A stretch of DNA of 64,000 bases from Mortierella alpina (lineage: Eukaryota > Mortierellomycota > Mortierellomycetes > Mortierellales > Mortierellaceae). Shown here piece after piece: positions 43,349-54,477 of this stretch. Made by a program: the position numbers and the translations under genes. The notes beneath the pieces are model-generated. The model saw nothing but the letters and a program-made list of their open reading frames with translations. It had not been told where the DNA came from and searched no databases. Location of the stretch: contig JANATF010000012.1 of assembly GCA_029449245.1 (NCBI GenBank), forward strand, positions 806,001 to 870,000, read 5' to 3'. Numbering within the stretch: the first letter of the stretch is position 1; every line of letters starts with the position of its first letter.

Positions 43349-45153
43349 TCATTCGCGTAACTCGATTTCCATGTCGGATGCCTAAATGTCACAAAAGTAC
43401 GCGAGTGGTCAGTCGACCATTGTTTTCAATCCCCCATCTGCGAAGGTTTGGGGTTGACGCACGCAGGCGAGGATGGGAGCACTGCTCATTGTTTGTGCGC
43501 GTTCAATATGGGCATCTCAAGGTGTGACAAGGAAACATCGTTCGAGTTGAGAGCGAGAACATTGGAAAAAGAGGACGAGCATAAAATAGAAAAGGCGAAA
43601 ATGAGAAAAACGAACAAAAGCGACCAAGGGAAAGGACTTACCGAGTCATACTCCTCCATTGGCTCTCCAAGGTTGACTTGCAAGTCTCGCACTCGGTTCT
43701 TCAGTTCATCCTTTTGGTTCAATAGTCGATGGATATAGTCCACAGCTATAGAGTTTGAGCAAAAAAAAGAAGAGGAGAGAGGTCAGACTTTATGGTAAAG
43801 TTATCCAATGATCAAACCAAGAGTTGAGCACAAAAGTTGAAAAAAAAAGGTTGGTGCATGAAAGGAAACGCACAACACACACACACACACAATTGACGCC
43901 TTACATTTCTGTAATATGAGTGCTTCGCTGCGATGGCACTCACTCAACGTGGGAACAATCTCAACCAACGAATCGAACCCCACTCGAATATTCTGGCGAC
44001 GCTTCTGCTCAGAGGCAATATGGTTTGCCTTCTTTTCAGCATCTGTCAGCAACTCATGCGGAGGTTTCTTTGATCTCGGCTGCGCTTGGTTCGAGGATGG
44101 GTTCTTTGTTGGGGAGAGTGTCCTTGAGGCGTCCTGTGGATGCGGATCGTGATGAGAGTCTGCACCATAGGATTGTCGGTGCTTCTTGGACGAGGTCTGA
44201 CCGTGATCGATGCTCTGGCTGTAGTTTAGACCCATTCCATTTCGATCGTCGTTGCTGTCCTCGAACTCTCGGCCATTTATGGCAAACGATGATGCCTCGC
44301 TCGTCTTTCGACGGGCCGTGGAATGATCATCCCGACTTGAGCGATGAGTGGACCTTGTTCCTGGGCTGGAAGAAGGTGATAATTCGCTGGATGAATATGT
44401 GGCCGATGATCCCTTGCGCTGTGCTAACTTCTTTGATACACCAGCAGACGTCTCCTCGCCGCTGTAGACGTAACTCGGCGAGGAGGAGTAAGGTGCGGAT
44501 GCTGGATGTTGGGCTACACCATTCGAAAGCAGGATTGGTGGAGGGGAGGTACTGAAATCCTCGCTGATGCCGTTTCGGAGGTTGGTATGGGTCGCTCTAT
44601 TAAGAGCGGAGGGGTCGCTTGTGGGCGCAGAGTGCTCAGGGTGCGCTGAATGATACGGGTTGCGGTGCTGCCGGTAGGGTTGGTAATGTTCTCCCTGTGG
44701 GAATTGCTGGTAAGAATGCTGATCGTGTTGCATCAGTTGCTCGTTGTGGTGCTGGTACTGTTGCATTTGCTGTTGCAACTGCTGCTGCTGTGCAAGAGCC
44801 ATGGCCTGAGAAATTGCTGTGGCCTGGGCCATCAGTTCTGGATTTTGAAGAAACGCCTGGCTCATCGCGTGGGGATCAATGATTCCTCCTGGTGCCAGAA
44901 GCGGGTTAGAGCCCACTTGTCGAGCCCAGTCGCTGTGTTGCTGCTGTAGAGCCAGCATGGATTCTGAACCCAGGCTGTTATGGTTCGCCAAGGGCGTGGA
45001 GTGTTGCTGTAGCTGCCTCGGGTGGTGCGAAGGGTGCTGCTGCGACAAGGTGGCTTCATTCTGGTACTTGAAGCGTTCCTCTTGCGCCAGCTGACCTAGG
45101 AACTGCGAGAACGCCTTTTGCTCATGGTCTGAGAGAAGAGACTGAAAGCTCAT
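43349..45153 (-). CDS. bHLH-leucine zipper transcription factor
   Basis: Exons 45153-43905, 43745-43642 and 43381-43349 (461 aa). The first ~360 residues are Gln/His/Ser-rich (runs of Gln near 120-140), typical of a disordered activation region. The bHLH starts near 370 with EKKANHIASEQKRRQNIR, which has the His/Glu/Arg pattern for E-box (CANNTG) contact. Helix 1 GFDSLVEIVPTL, a loop, and helix 2 SEALILQKSVDYIHRLL follow; helix 2 is split by an intron and runs into a short zipper (LLNQKDELKNRVRDLQ). This resembles the Mlx/MITF/Ino4 type that binds as a dimer. The target genes are unknown. The last 33-nt exon (43381-43349) after a 260-nt intron is predicted from splice signals and phase only and is less certain. 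A CA microsatellite lies in intron 1 near 43876-43891. Confidence 0.85.
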
Positions 45154-46659
45154 AGGGGATGATCGCGCCGGGTAATTATCTATGGGTGAGGAGAGGAAGG
45201 TCAGAGGTATCCCATTAATGTCTCAGGGTCAGAAAGAAACCTGAGGCGACATTCAGGAACAGGAGTACCGACAGAATGGCATGGACAAGGGAATGAGGCA
45301 ATGGCTCATTCGGCAGCTTACTTTTGGGACAGTAAGACACTCTGTGTGTTGTGGAGAGACAAAGAAAAAGAGCCGAGGGGACGCAGGGGTAAGGAGCTGT
45401 CGTGGAGAAAGAAGATAGAAGGAGGAAGCGAAAAAAGGAAGGAGAAACACTGGACTGTGGAGAAGAACATCTCGTTTTCCGTCGTCTGCTCGCCTCTCCA
45501 CGGACTGAGCGAATAGCAGATTGCCCGTGGACAGCGAGAGGGACCAACGAGAGGGGCGCACAGGAGGTACCGGAGCAGGGATACCCTGACTGCAGGCTAT
45601 AAAGTAGGCGTTAGTATACAAAGTACAAACCTTCACGGTGATGTTGATGTGACTTGTGGAGGAGCAACAGATGCAGATCTCGCAGCTATTACTCAGAGCA
45701 TGAACCTTCCTCTCCCTCCCCCCTCCTCTCCACGCCTCCCTTGCTTATTTGCGCCGCGCTGCAAGAGCACCGCAAGGGTCGGTGTGAGTGAAGGCTGCAT
45801 ATTTGTATGCGTGGGTGGGGAAGGGACAGCTGCATTGCCAGAGTGACGAGGGAGGATCTGCCTGGGCGACCAGGAGAGAGCGCTGCTGTAGAGGGCACAG
45901 ATGAGAGCGTTTTTTCGCTGTTTCGGGTCTGTTTCCCGCCACTAAACACGTGTATAGGTATTTTTCTTCCCATGCCCTAGACCGATGCAGCAAAGGCTCA
46001 TCGAACTTCGCTGGAGTACATGTACATGTAGTCTGCTGCACACGATGCTAGTCTGGCGATATCATGGTACATACATTTGTGCAACTTGTGGAGTAGATAA
46101 CGAAGAAACGTGCGAGAAATGGGCAGCAAAAAACCCGCACAGTAGTCGATGTGCAGCTTTTCGTATGCGAAGACTAGGTGTGATTTAGCGCCCAACACGG
46201 CAGGCTACAGCAGTGCTCTTCTTTTCTCAATGAGCCCCGTTGACCGTAGTCAGCCTGACCAAGACAGCAATAATTATAGTTGATGCGAGGAAGCTGTTTA
46301 CAATTCCGGACGGGTGGTCCGCGTGGTCCGGCTCGGCGGGTAGGCGCGCCATGTGGTACAGTCTAACGATGCGGTGCAGTGCCAAGGCACCACCGTTACC
46401 TGTACAGCACACGGTGCGCCTGTCTTTCGCATTCGGCAGTTTGAACCGCGCATCTTGGAGTGCCTGCGAGTTTGAGAGCGTTCTTTGTTTGTGGGCAACT
46501 GTGTCCGCTTTGCTCTCGCTCCACCGTTGGAATAACGTGTAGAAACATCTCGGCGCACTGACACCAGTGATTGTGTGTGTTTCTGTGTGCGTTCTTTCTC
46601 TCTCGGACCCGATCTCTCTCTGCCCTCCATTCCACACCACACAGCAACCCATCAACATA
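45154..46659. promoter_or_regulatory. Divergent promoter region, bHLH factor (-) / FOL3 (+)
   Basis: About 1.5 kb. From 45350 to 45480 the plus strand is GA-rich (the bHLH leader side), and from 46590 to 46650 it is CT-rich (the FOL3 leader). In between are open frames of 60-170 codons on both strands that overlap and show no motif. I see no convincing gene. Confidence 0.45.
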
Positions 46660-48141
46660 ATGGATCTCGGTCTAGAACGCGTCACCCGCCTGCTGGAGGC
46701 TCTCGCACCTTCCGCCTCACTTCCACCACCCCACCTCGCCATCCCCATCATTCACGTCGCAGGGACCAACGGCAAGGGCTCCATCTGTGCATTCATTGCA
46801 TCCATCCTCACCGCCTCCGGCTTCCGTGTGGGGCGCTACAATTCGCCCCATCTGATCACTCCTCGAGACACGATCCAAATCAACAACCAGCCCATCGCCC
46901 CGGATGACTACCAGTACGTGACTGACCTCGTCAAGCAAAAGGATGCCCAACTGGACTTGAAAGCCACGTCGTTTGAGCTCTTGACCGCAGCCGCGTTCTA
47001 CTGGTTTGCCTATGGTCGCACCAACGGCTCAGTGAGCCCCAGCGTCGATGGACACAACATAGCCGCTGTCGACTTTGCTGTGATCGAGGTCGGTGTGGGT
47101 GGCAGGCTGGACGCGACCAACATTGTGCCCGCCCCAAAAGTATGCGTCATCGCCTCCATCGATATGGACCATGCTGGCCTCCTGGGAAACTCTATCGAGG
47201 AGGTCGCATTTGAAAAGGCTGGTATTATCAAAGCCAAGGTCCCTGTTGTAGTGGCACCTCAACCTCAGGGCCAGAGAGTGTACAAAGTGGTAGAGGATAA
47301 GGCGGCTAGTGTCGGATTACATCCGGAACAGGTGGTCAAGGTTCAGGCTGCGCAATGGGTCACAAAGGGCGAAGCACCACCTTCCATTATTGCAACAGGG
47401 CCAGCGGTTCCAGGACGGGAGGCATCGCTCAAGGACGGGTTTAGGTTTTGGATACCTCTTCTGGGTGACTTTCAGCTTGCCAACTCTGCAACCGCCATTG
47501 CAGCCATTCACGCATTGATAGAGTCTGTAGGTTCCGCTAGGGGCGACCATACATGGAAACACAAGATCACCGACGAGACCATTCGTCAGGGGATCAGGGA
47601 CACAGTCTGGCCTGGGAGATTACAGTGGATCAAGGCCACGGATGCGCCACGAGAAGTCCAAGGAACGATGCTAATCGACGGAGCCCATAACCCAGCAGCC
47701 GCTATTGCACTAAGCGCTTACGTCTCGGAGTATACAGCATCCATCCCACATACAACATCTGTCTCAACATCAGGTGGACCACGGACACACTGGATCATGG
47801 CATTCACAAAGGGAAAAGATATCGAGGAGATGTTTGAGATTCTGTTCCCACCCTCGTCGAGTGGCAAGCGCGGACGACAGGATACATTTTCGGCGGTGGA
47901 GTTTAGTCCACCCGAGGGAATGCCTTGGGTGTCACCCATCCCTGCACACGAGGTCTGTCAACGACTGAAAACACATCAGGAGCGGAACCTTGTCCAAAAA
48001 GAGAACCAACTCCTTGTACAGGACTTTGGCACCGATCTGAAGGCTGCTCTGCTGCGGGTAGGGAACCAACGCCAGGAGGGTGATTTGGTGGTACTCTGTG
48101 GATCGCTGTACCTCGTCGCGGATCTCTTTCGCCTAGAATAA
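46660..48141 (+). CDS. FOL3: Dihydrofolate synthase (Fol3, FolC family)
   Basis: Single exon, 493 aa. The enzyme ligates L-glutamate to dihydropteroate using ATP to make dihydrofolate, in folate biosynthesis. Visible motifs are the P-loop HVAGTNGKGS at 32-41, NSPHLITPRD, IEVGVGGRLDATN, DMDHAGLLG, EKAGIIKAKVPVV, WPGRLQWI, DGAHNPAAA and the C-terminal EGMPWVSPIPA and VVLCGSLYLVADLFR. The last two resemble Fol3 more than the longer folylpolyglutamate synthase Met7. The frame is open upstream, but the ATG at 46660 follows a CT-rich leader and matches the family N-terminus, so it is preferred. It converges closely with GRX5. Confidence 0.93.
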   Translation: MDLGLERVTRLLEALAPSASLPPPHLAIPIIHVAGTNGKGSICAFIASILTASGFRVGRYNSPHLITPRDTIQINNQPIAPDDYQYVTDLVKQKDAQLDLKATSFELLTAAAFYWFAYGRTNGSVSPSVDGHNIAAVDFAVIEVGVGGRLDATNIVPAPKVCVIASIDMDHAGLLGNSIEEVAFEKAGIIKAKVPVVVAPQPQGQRVYKVVEDKAASVGLHPEQVVKVQAAQWVTKGEAPPSIIATGPAVPGREASLKDGFRFWIPLLGDFQLANSATAIAAIHALIESVGSARGDHTWKHKITDETIRQGIRDTVWPGRLQWIKATDAPREVQGTMLIDGAHNPAAAIALSAYVSEYTASIPHTTSVSTSGGPRTHWIMAFTKGKDIEEMFEILFPPSSSGKRGRQDTFSAVEFSPPEGMPWVSPIPAHEVCQRLKTHQERNLVQKENQLLVQDFGTDLKAALLRVGNQRQEGDLVVLCGSLYLVADLFRLE

Positions 48142-48252
48142 TCCAATCACAACGACAATAGAGCCTTGAAGTGAACGCTCCACAAAGGGTCCCGGTCTTT
48201 ATTATCTCGCATGCTTGAAATGGTGGGTGGGGATTATATCGAATACAGATGC

Positions 48253-49252
48253 TTATGCACGAGGGTTTTCCTCAGGCTCGGCCTCGGCCAAACCCTCCTT
48301 AACCAACAGCTTCTCGAGCTCACCAGACTGATGCATGCTCAACATGATATCGCATCCACCAACAAACTCGCCGTTGACGTAGACCTGGGGAATGGTTGGC
48401 CAGGAACTGAGGACATTTTCAAAACAAAACAAGAGCACGCATGAATAAGTCATCTAGTTCGTCCCCGTTGTGTCTCTGACCGCGATCGTCATCGCGGATA
48501 ACGCGTTCCAACTTACGAGTACTCCTTGATTCCGCTGCGGAGTTCCTCATCGGCAAGAATGTTGAAGCTCTTCAAAGAGTTTTGCAAATCGACGCCTAAA
48601 GACGAATATTGGAGTCAGACTTTTGATCGTTTGGGCACCAACTTCACACAGGCATTTTTCCCGAGAAAAACTCCAAAGCCAAGATACCTTGAGCGTCGAG
48701 GATCTGCATGACAGCGCGACTGAATCCGCACTGTAAATACGATGTTATGTTAGTCCAAAATACCGAACCGTCGCGCAATTCTCCAGACAGAGCAATTAGG
48801 ATGCCGAGAGATCGTCCTTACCATTGGGGCATCTGGGGTTCCCTTCATGAAGACAACAAGCTTGTTCTGCGTGATAGCCTAGATGCGAAAATATGGCGGG
48901 AATCAAGTTGGATGTTAGGAGCCTGCGCACGGTCTGACGCTTAACCGTGTGACAGCACTAATCACTACTGAGAACGTACATCCTCGATGGTCTTCTTGGT
49001 GGAGTCGGACAAGTGACGGACAGCAAAGGCAGTGGCAGGCAGAGCGGCGCGACGGGTCAGGATGTGGCTGCTGGGGCGGAGAGCCTGGTAGAGAGGTACG
49101 GGTTTTCAATGTATTAGTCATCGGCTGGTGCCCAAGATTCTCAAGAATGCAACTCGTCTGGTCTTAACACGCCGCATTATTTTCTGAAGGAGTTGCAGCA
49201 GCAACGGCTGTCCTGTATGGCATACCGAGGTTGCGGAGCGAAGGAAGTTCAT
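48253..49252 (-). CDS. GRX5: Mitochondrial monothiol glutaredoxin Grx5
   Basis: Exons 49252-49226, 49084-48980, 48878-48822, 48730-48688, 48595-48517 and 48406-48253 (154 aa). Grx5 carries and transfers [2Fe-2S] clusters in mitochondrial iron-sulfur protein assembly, bound with glutathione. Residues 1-~38 are an Arg/Ser/Ala-rich mitochondrial presequence. The thioredoxin fold has [12 protein letters not shown], active-site CGFS with Cys64 at the first base of exon 4, [19 protein letters not shown] and the C-terminal helix GELEKLL. Six exons for such a short protein is notable, but phases and sequence agree throughout. Confidence 0.95.
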
Positions 49253-49563
49253 GTTTGGCGGAATGTGAATGTCAAATGCGGGTGTAGAGGAGTGGAGATC
49301 AAGGAGGAATGAGCGTACAGCTTCTCAGCTTTTCCGGAGCACAGGGCAAAGCCACACAAACCCGACCCTTCATAGTTGAGACTCAAATACCATACCAAAT
49401 GGTTCCTTCAAGAAGTTCGCCTCGCTTCTGCACCGCAAATGTAGATCAGAATTCATCCCTGGCGTTGAAATTGCTCTTATTTTCACAAACAAAGGATGGG
49501 GGTGACGATATGAAAGACAATGCAGGCTGGAATTAATAGCTAAGAGGGCACAACGATGGGAAA
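49253..49563. other. Upstream region of GRX5
   Basis: About 310 bp between GRX5 (5' side) and the stop of the mucin-like gene, both on the minus strand. No distinctive element seen. Confidence 0.4.
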
Positions 49564-51290
49564 CTATGACCACTCTTCAGGGCGAAGTGAACGAAGCGTC
49601 GCGCCCTTGCCATCCGTCGAGGGTCGGCTCCCGTAATCAGCCGCATAGCTGTTGGCTCCTTCACCCGCTAACTTGGGTGCTGGAGCTTGTCTCGAGAGGT
49701 CTATGCTCTTCAGCTCCCGGCTGTTCAAAGTTCTTGGACTTCCTGGCGTGCTTGGATCCTTGAGAATGGGAGCGACCATCGCATCGCCATCGGGTCCAAA
49801 CAGGTCACCGCCTCTCAGTGTGCCTGATTGCAGGATTGGAGAGTCTGGGAGTGCTTGTGGATTACCAATGCTGTTGTGCTTTGACGCGGCAGAGTGGTCG
49901 CTCTCGACGATAGTCGTATTCAGGGAGAGTGGCGCCGATGTAGGTCCCTCTCTCGCCTTCATGGCTGACAGTGCTGCCGTCGCGGATGCAGCAGCGGTCG
50001 CTGGGGCATACACCTGGTAGTCGACATCGGAATGAGCTTCCTGTTGCTGATATTGGTCCTCGGGATTAGCAACCCACAGGCCTGCAGCGCCTACATATCC
50101 GTCGGGATGCTGGCCATCATGCTGGCCGTCATGATGCCAATTTGGATCGAACAAGTCTGACTCGTTATAGTATCCACCGCCCTGATCCACACCACCAGTA
50201 CCGTTGTACATGACTTCGGGCAAGTTCTGATCAAAGCCCTCACGTCCTATAGCCATGGAGCTCGCTGTCGCGTACTGTGCTGCTGCATGATCTTCCTGGA
50301 AGATGGTGGGGTTCAGGTGATGCTGATAGGGCGAAGATGTCGCATAGTCATCATATCCGCCATTGCTGTATGCGACGTTGTGCGCATGGTGTGGGGTTGG
50401 GTACCCGGCTGTAGACTGCATGTCGTAATCGTTGTATCCGTCTTCGTATCCACCCGTGGTCGTGCTGTTCAACCCGATACCGCCGCCACTCATCATAGGA
50501 CTCGTGCCTGTCAAAAAGTTGTTGCTGGCTCTATTCTTGGCCGACCCCCCTGGCCCACTCATGCCATGAAGCGCGTCAAACGTGAGCTCGCGGTTGTTGC
50601 GACGTCTTCGACGATAGCAAATCACTGAGGTTGAGACTATAACGATAAGGGCCAAGATACCGACAATGGATCCGACGATAGCCGGCACGCTGGTAGAGGA
50701 CGAGGACGCGGAAGAATCGTTGTTGGTTGGATTCGGGCCTAACGAGGCGGTCGTGCTGATGGGGGGGAAGGGGTTAGCGGAGGTGGGATTTGTTGGCACA
50801 TTAGTAGGAAAAGTCCTGCTGGAGGATGGCAGCGTGTCCGAGGTGAGGGGTGGGACGGTGGTGGTCGTTGTTGTCGTTGTCGTCAATGGGTTCGTGGTGG
50901 TGGTAGTGGTGGTGGTCGTGGTTTGTGCCTCTGTTGTCGTTGTGCTTGGATGCGTTTGGGACGCTGGGTCGGTCGTGCGCTCAGAGGCACTGGGGGTGCC
51001 TTCATGAGACGAGGGGGTCGAGGGGTCTCCAGTCTAATTGCCGCCGCAAACAGATTCATCGACGAGGGTCAGTCGAGAGATACAAAATACACATCATATC
51101 TGAAACCCAGCCTGACAGCGTGCGTGTTCCATCCACAGCCCTGCGCGGGCACAGAGATGAGTGTCTCTCTGTCTCTCATCACACACACAAACAGGGGCAC
51201 GGCGCATTCTTAATATACCTGTGCCTGGACTGGAACCTGTACTAGGGCCACCGCCACAAGGAGCGAGAGGCAAGAGGATGCAAAGTGCAT
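49564..51290 (-). CDS. Mucin-like single-pass plasma membrane protein
   Basis: Exons 51290-51219 and 51033-49564 (513 aa). Residues 1-~22 form a cleavable signal peptide (CLSLLVAVALVQV core). The ectodomain to ~138 is Ser/Thr/Pro-rich with two poly-Thr runs of about nine or ten, a strong candidate for dense O-mannosylation. One membrane segment lies at ~140-163 (AIVGSIVGILALIVIVSTSVIC), followed by RRRRR and a 345-residue cytosolic tail rich in Gly, Tyr, Asp, His and Ser. This layout matches fungal cell-wall stress sensors of the Mid2/Wtl type and other mucin-like receptors, but there is no WSC cysteine domain, so the role is inference. The signal peptide in exon 1 joins exon 2 in phase, which supports the model. 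Confidence 0.82.
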
Positions 51291-52912
51291 ATTGCGAGTA
51301 GCTGTGAGTGCACCGGTGTCGGCGAGGGTCGTGTTCTGCTGAAGATGATGAACGGCTCAAGAGGCAATCAATTGCATCCACCCCAAAAAGATTAAATTGG
51401 GCTTAAGATCTGCAATACGAAATAAACAGACCAGCCGAGGAAAGACGCCAGGGGCGAGCAAGTCGTGGAGAGCGTTAAGGTAGAATGGAGCGTGAACAAG
51501 ACGTAAAAGGGACAGAGATAAGTGGAAGGACGAGAAAAGGTGGGGTCTGATCAAGAAGGACTCTAAAAGTCAGACGACGGTGCGGTGAGCTCAGGGCTGA
51601 CAAACAGTTCCTTGATCTCGTTGCTGATGCCCCTGCAGCCTGTAGGAGATGTTTTGATTTTCTGTTGCTGATTTCTGTTGCGGGAGGGGTCAAGGGACAG
51701 GCACCAGGGCAAGGGAAAGCGAGCGAGAATAGAGGAGAGGACGAGGAGGAGGGCGCGGAAGGTGAGAAGGAAGGAGAAGGGGAAGTGGTGATGGTGGTGA
51801 TTGGGCGAGAGAGGGACGAGAAAGAGAGAGAACGGAATCGAAGGAAGGGAAGAAAGAAAAAGCCGACAAGGATGCAGAGTCAGGAGAGGAGTTGGAAATG
51901 TCGAGAACAGCTTCTTCTATATCCTCCTTGCCTGCTATCGATATGCAGAGTGTCAGTTATGAAGCTTATGAAGCCTGCCAGTGTGCGTGTGCGCGAGGAA
52001 AGGCAACTCTAAAACGATGTGCGCCATTGATCAAAAGAGAAATAGACAGGGGAAGGGGTCCATGAAATCACGCACACACACGCACACACAGCGCTTTGCT
52101 CTTCAGTTCGCCCGTCACTCAGCAGGAAGTGTGGATATAAATAGCCATCCCCGGCCAAAAGATGAATGAACATGTCAAGATGGACAAATGTGAGCGCATC
52201 AATCGAGAGTCCGTCCTTCGTGTTCTTCTCTGCCTTCTCAGCCAGCCAGTCAGATTCCAACGCACTTCACTACTGCGTTCATACAGCCTCTTTTGCAAAG
52301 GCAAGAAACAGGGTATTTTTACGTACTGCACGCCAACATGTCTCGCAGGCTAAAGATATACATGGGACTCATACATCATTCCACTCCACGCAGACTACAT
52401 CACTGTCGGGTACTCGGGTACCATACTCCACATATGTTTCCCCTTTTTTTGTTTTTTTTTTTTGCGCCGCATCGACTCTTGATCGTCGCGGGCATCATCA
52501 GCTGCTTCATTTTCACCGCGCCTCAAGTATTGTTGGGTGCATAAGAAAAAGTGCCATGGCCCATGCACACATCATTGAGAGACGATTGGACCTCGCAGAT
52601 CCAAGCAAACAACCCTTCGGCGGTTTTCTTTCAGCTAGCATGATTTCGTACCTCCACTGAGCTGAGGACACCTGTTGGGTGGAGGCACCTCGATAGTACA
52701 GAACTCACCGGCTGACTGCTCTCTGCGCGTTACAGCAATGCCTAAAAACGTGGTTTAAAGCGACCACAATTTGTCTGTGTTTGTCTTCAGCAGGAGGATA
52801 TCGGCAATATTCATTTGCATGCGTGGCTCTCATGTTTATGGTGCTGGCTGCAGGTAGGGGGCATGCACGCTAGTAGCGTAGATGTGTATCTGAGCCAAAA
52901 AAAAAAAAAAAT
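51291..52912. promoter_or_regulatory. Upstream region of the mucin-like gene and 3' flank of the esterase gene
   Basis: About 1.6 kb. The plus strand is GA-rich from 51700 to 51870, i.e. pyrimidine-rich in the direction of the mucin-like gene. T runs lie at 52444-52465. A 15-nt A run (52897-52911) ends next to the esterase stop, giving a T-rich 3' end on that strand. A 164-codon plus-strand frame at 52166-52660 is Ser/His/Phe-rich without motifs and is not called. No gene seen. Confidence 0.45.
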
Positions 52913-53928
52913 CTAAAGGATGCTCAAGACCTCCTGCGCAATCTCTCCATGGATCTTCTGGGATGGATGAAAAGCATCCCAGTAGAAGTGTTTGTCTGCG
53001 TCCTTGCACACAGTCTTGTAATCATTGCTCACGCATCCATGAACCACATCCGTGATGCCCAGTTTCTTGAGCTGAGAGGCTTGGTACAGTCGTTTGAAGG
53101 TTTTTCCTAATCTCAAGTACTTGATGTTGACCTTCAAACTGTTGACCTGGCACGCACGGAACGACTGATGAGCCTCTAAAGCGGGGCCATACTCCTGGGC
53201 AAGCTTGTTCTCCAGTCCTTTGTAGTCCTCCTGCTCCTTGTCTGCGATGGCTGTGAACGCAGCGGCGTTGGCGGGACTGGTGTTGAAATATGGAAGGGCG
53301 CCATAGTCAAAGTTCTCGATCACAAGAATGTTGCGGGCACCTAATTGAACTAGCTTCTGGATTCCTTGGTGGAGCCTGTCAAGAACACTTTGGGGATCGA
53401 GTGCGGGATTAAAGAAGAAATCGTTGCCCTGGAAGTTGACCACGAAAAGCGTCCTTGCTGCATCTGTTTTGTTGGATGTAGGTGAATAGAGGGTATCGAT
53501 TTGCTGGATGAATCCAGGGACGGGGATCGTGGACGCGGGGCCAGTGTATCCCTGAACGAGGGTGGAGTCGCTAGTGGCAGCACCGTAGGCGTAGGTGCTC
53601 AGCTTGTAATGGTTCTTCTCTGCCACCTATGTGATGAAGCGAACATGCCTATGAGCTAGAAGGAAGGGATAGGTGGCACAGAGAAGGAGAAAAAAGGTTC
53701 ACTTACTGTCTCAGACCAGACTGGTCCGTTGGAAAAACGGCCGTGATAATAAGATGATAGCGGCCAGGTCTTGTTTGAGAGCTTGTAGACGTTATCGATG
53801 TCCGAGTACGAGTCTCCAAAGACAACCAGGTTCTTGATCTGGGCATCATCGAGCGGCCGAGCGACCGCTGAGGGAACTGAGGACACGCCGAAGGCGATGG
53901 CGGCGAGGGAGAGAAGGTTGATAAGCAT
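52913..53928 (-). CDS. Secreted GDSL/SGNH-family esterase
   Basis: Exons 53928-53707 and 53626-52913 (311 aa). An N-terminal signal peptide (LINLLSLAAIAFGVSS) is followed by SGNH hydrolase block I, VVFGDSYSDIDN, with nucleophile Ser in GDSY. Also visible are GRFSNGPVW, SYAYGAA-like STYAYGAATSD (block II), FQGNDFF with the block III Asn, and the C-terminal WDAFHPSQ with the Asp-x-x-His pair. This matches carbohydrate-esterase-16/plant-lipase-like enzymes that remove acetyl or acyl groups from polysaccharides or lipids outside the cell; the substrate cannot be told from sequence. GCVSNDYKTVC may form a disulfide. Confidence 0.92.
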
Positions 53929-54477
53929 TGTACTGCAGTGCACACGAATGAAAGTCAGGTCCAGTGGAGGAGAGGGGTGACAGAAGAGGCCAGGATGGAG
54001 AGCCTTCTTATAAGATCGGTTGCACAGTGTTATTATTAGGCCAGTGTTGATTGCTCCTCTGCTGGCGGTGTAGTGTGGCAGTGAACTGCACTGTCGCGAT
54101 TGCGCGGAAGGGTGCCGATGGAGCTGAATTGCACGCAGGGGAGGACGACATTCGGGAGGTGAAGAGTTACGTGTTGGCATTCTGCACCGAAACAGAGGCT
54201 TTAACCTACTCTAGATCAATGCATCCCGCTCAGGCTCCAGCGCGAAAATCAGCTGTCAGAAAAAGAGTCTGGGCTTCTCTCTCTTCCCTTACTTCGGCGC
54301 AGTGCTTGAGAGCAATGGATGTTGACGCCCGATTGTTCTTTTTCACGTTGTTTAGTGGCTCCAGCCCCTTCTCTCTACTGAAGATGTACTGCAGGTCCAG
54401 GGAAGGCATGTGTCACAATACGCCATTCCTGGCTACTTTGTCGATACCGAACACCCACTTTATTGGTGCTAATGCCG
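53929..54477. promoter_or_regulatory. Upstream region of the esterase gene
   Basis: About 550 bp between the esterase start and the YOS9 stop, both genes on the minus strand. A plus-strand frame crosses it into YOS9 but is antisense noise. Nothing distinctive seen. Confidence 0.4.

Noticed and set aside
46227-46751. 174-codon minus-strand open frame overlapping the FOL3 start
   Set aside because: It overlaps the conserved FOL3 N-terminus on the opposite strand, has no motif, and is a shadow.
52166-52660. 164-codon plus-strand open frame in the region between the mucin-like and esterase genes
   Set aside because: Ser/Phe/His-rich, crosses poly-T runs, has no motif and no CT-rich leader.
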